Assembly (NCBI GenBank): GCA_005239945.1
Contig: SBAY01000065.1
Span: 1-15,508, forward strand
DNA length: 15,508 nt
Direction: 5' to 3'
DNA from: Nitrospira sp.
GTDB lineage: Bacteria > UBA9089 > CG2-30-40-21 > SBAY01
Positions 14,201-15,508 of the stretch are shown here, in pieces. Numbering within the stretch: the stretch's first letter is position 1; every line of letters starts with the position of its first letter. The notes beneath the pieces are model-generated. The model was not told the origin of the DNA. It saw only the letters and a program-made list of their open reading frames with translations, and searched no databases. The translations under genes and the position numbers were made by a program.

Positions 14201-15352
14201 ATGGGGTTTGAATTTGAAAGTGATATAACTACACCTACCAAAATCAAGGTAATTGGTGTGGGGGGAGGAGGAAGTAATGCGGTCAATGGGATGTTTGCCA
14301 ATCGATTGAGTAACAACTGTATCGAATTTATGATTACTAATACCGATGCCCAGGCATTAAAAACATCGCTTGTCCCTTACAAGATACAAATTGGAAGTAA
14401 ATTGACCAAAGGACTGGGTGCCGGGTCTAATCCAGAAATAGGACAACGGGCGGCACAAGAGGATAGAAGCGCACTCCAGGAGATATTAAGTGGCGCAGAT
14501 ATGGTCTTTATTACGGCTGGGATGGGTGGCGGCACGGGGACAGGTGCGGCGCCGGTTATTGCTGAGATTGCCCGAGAATCAGGGGCACTTACCGTGGCTG
14601 TGGTGACTAAACCTTTTCTGTTTGAAGGACAAAGACGCATTCAACAATCTGAAAAAGGATTGGAAGAACTGATAGAAAAGGTTGATACCCTTATTGTCAT
14701 CCCTAATCAAAAATTATTAAGCGTGGTGGAGCGGTCGACGACTATTCTGGATGCCTTTAAAGTGGCTGATAATGTCTTGAGACAGGCTATTCAAGGTATA
14801 TCGGATTTAATTACTGTCCCGGGGATAATCAATCTTGACTTTGCCGATGTCCGCACGATTATGTCTTCAAAAGGTAACGCACTGATGGGCATTGGGGTTG
14901 GAACCGGAGAAAATCGGGCTATGCACGCCGCTCAACATGCGGTTTCATCACCTCTCTTAGAAGAGGCATCTATCGAAGGGGCGCAGGGGATATTGATAAA
15001 TATTACCGGTGGAACTGACCTGCTTTTATCCGAGATAGATGAAGCGGCTACCTTTATTACCGAAAAGGCTGATCGCAATGCCAATATTATCTTTGGTGCG
15101 GTAACCGATGAGTCCCTTCATGGTGAAATGAGAATTACCGTTATTGCTACCGGATTTGGTAAAACAATGCCTAAGGTAGAAAAAATACCTCAACACACCG
15201 GTAAAACAGTAGATATAGAAACCTTTAAAGGTGAAAAAACCATAGTTAAAAAGCTCGACTATGAAAAACAAGAACCTTCACAGGAACGAATCAATATCTA
15301 CAATAGTGATTTATTTGAGATACCTACCTTCTTGAGAAGGCAAGCGGATTGA
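14201..15352 (+). CDS. ftsZ: FtsZ, tubulin-like cell division GTPase
   Basis: FtsZ assembles GTP-dependently into the Z ring at midcell. Visible: KIKVIGVGGGGSNAVNGM (14-31), ITNTDAQAL, the tubulin signature AGMGGGTGTGAAPVIA (106-121), TKPFLFEGQRR, and the T7 catalytic loop NLDFADVRTIM (211-221). After SSKGNALMGIG comes a C-terminal tubulin domain with TGGTDLLLSEIDEAA and NIIFGAVTDESLHGEMRITVIATGF, then a short linker of about 50 residues. The tail DLFEIPTFLRRQAD is the conserved peptide that binds FtsA. The length of 383 aa is normal. ATG 14201 has a strong SD, AAGGAGGT (14185-14192). It is the last gene of the cluster in this window. Confidence 0.98.
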   Translation: MGFEFESDITTPTKIKVIGVGGGGSNAVNGMFANRLSNNCIEFMITNTDAQALKTSLVPYKIQIGSKLTKGLGAGSNPEIGQRAAQEDRSALQEILSGADMVFITAGMGGGTGTGAAPVIAEIARESGALTVAVVTKPFLFEGQRRIQQSEKGLEELIEKVDTLIVIPNQKLLSVVERSTTILDAFKVADNVLRQAIQGISDLITVPGIINLDFADVRTIMSSKGNALMGIGVGTGENRAMHAAQHAVSSPLLEEASIEGAQGILINITGGTDLLLSEIDEAATFITEKADRNANIIFGAVTDESLHGEMRITVIATGFGKTMPKVEKIPQHTGKTVDIETFKGEKTIVKKLDYEKQEPSQERINIYNSDLFEIPTFLRRQAD

Positions 15353-15394
15353 GATAGAAGATAGAAGTTAGAAGTAAGAAATTAGAAGTTAGAA
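15353..15394 (+). repeat. Heptad tandem repeat after ftsZ
   Basis: Six 7-bp units follow the ftsZ stop codon directly: GATAGAA, GATAGAA, GTTAGAA, GTAAGAA, ATTAGAA, GTTAGAA. No matching inverted arm (TTCTAAC) is present before the window ends, so the second arm is either absent or beyond 15508. Confidence 0.85.
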
Positions 15395-15442
15395 GGATGT
15401 GAAAGACAGTAGTGCACCGTCTCTGATAATTTGATTAAAACT

Positions 15443-15504
15443 ACGAAACACGCGAAAAAGACGAAAAAGCATAATTTAAAGAAAGAATTTTTAGCGTATT
15501 TCGT
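15443..15504 (+). repeat. Inverted repeat at the window end
   Basis: ACGAAACACGCGAAAAA (15443-15459) pairs with positions 15488-15504 at 15 of 17 positions. The region 15395-15508 has no supported gene. The hairpin could help end transcription after ftsZ, but it has a long loop and no classic terminator tail, so I class it only as a repeat. Confidence 0.55.
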
Positions 15505-15508
15505 GCCT

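Overview
The window is a nearly complete division and cell wall (dcw) cluster, all on the + strand: rsmH, ftsL-like, murE (broken by a frameshift), murF, mraY, ftsW, murG, murC, murB, ddl, ftsQ, ftsA, ftsZ. The gene order and the presence of FtsQ, FtsA and FtsZ point to a walled bacterium. The DNPR motif in MurE predicts a meso-diaminopimelate peptidoglycan, as in most diderms. The DNA is moderately AT-rich, uses the standard code, and most genes have strong Shine-Dalgarno (SD) sites. I cannot name the lineage. The divergent sequences and the abundant short intergenic repeats would fit an uncultivated candidate-phylum genome, but that is only an impression.

Layout: 1-192 is a leader with a small hairpin and no clear gene. 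193-1694 holds rsmH and the ftsL-like gene. 1748-4639 holds murE and murF, with murE split near 2590-2632 and murF overlapping its end by 23 nt. 4696-7004 holds mraY and ftsW, the lipid I synthase and the SEDS polymerase. 7127-11755 holds murG, murC, murB and ddl. 11877-15352 holds ftsQ, ftsA and ftsZ, the core divisome. 15353-15508 holds only repeats. No stretch of more than 300 bases lacks a gene. Two usual members are absent from their expected places: ftsI/pbp between ftsL and murE, and murD between mraY and ftsW.

The genes act together as follows. MurB, MurC, MurE, Ddl and MurF build the UDP-MurNAc-pentapeptide (MurD must be supplied from elsewhere). MraY and MurG make lipid I and lipid II. 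FtsW polymerises it at the septum, where FtsZ, FtsA, FtsQ and FtsL organise the machinery.

The unusual part is not in the proteins. Nearly every intergenic gap over about 50 nt is filled by a low-complexity element built from 7-bp units. The unit word differs from gap to gap, and it is usually arranged as two inverted arms that form a hairpin of 15 to 35 bp. A second class uses 9-bp units. Copies of both classes also sit in frame inside murF, including a perfect 42-bp palindrome, and rsmH carries a different palindromic insertion in frame. Several stop codons lie inside or against these repeats. This repeat system is the best candidate here for something poorly described.
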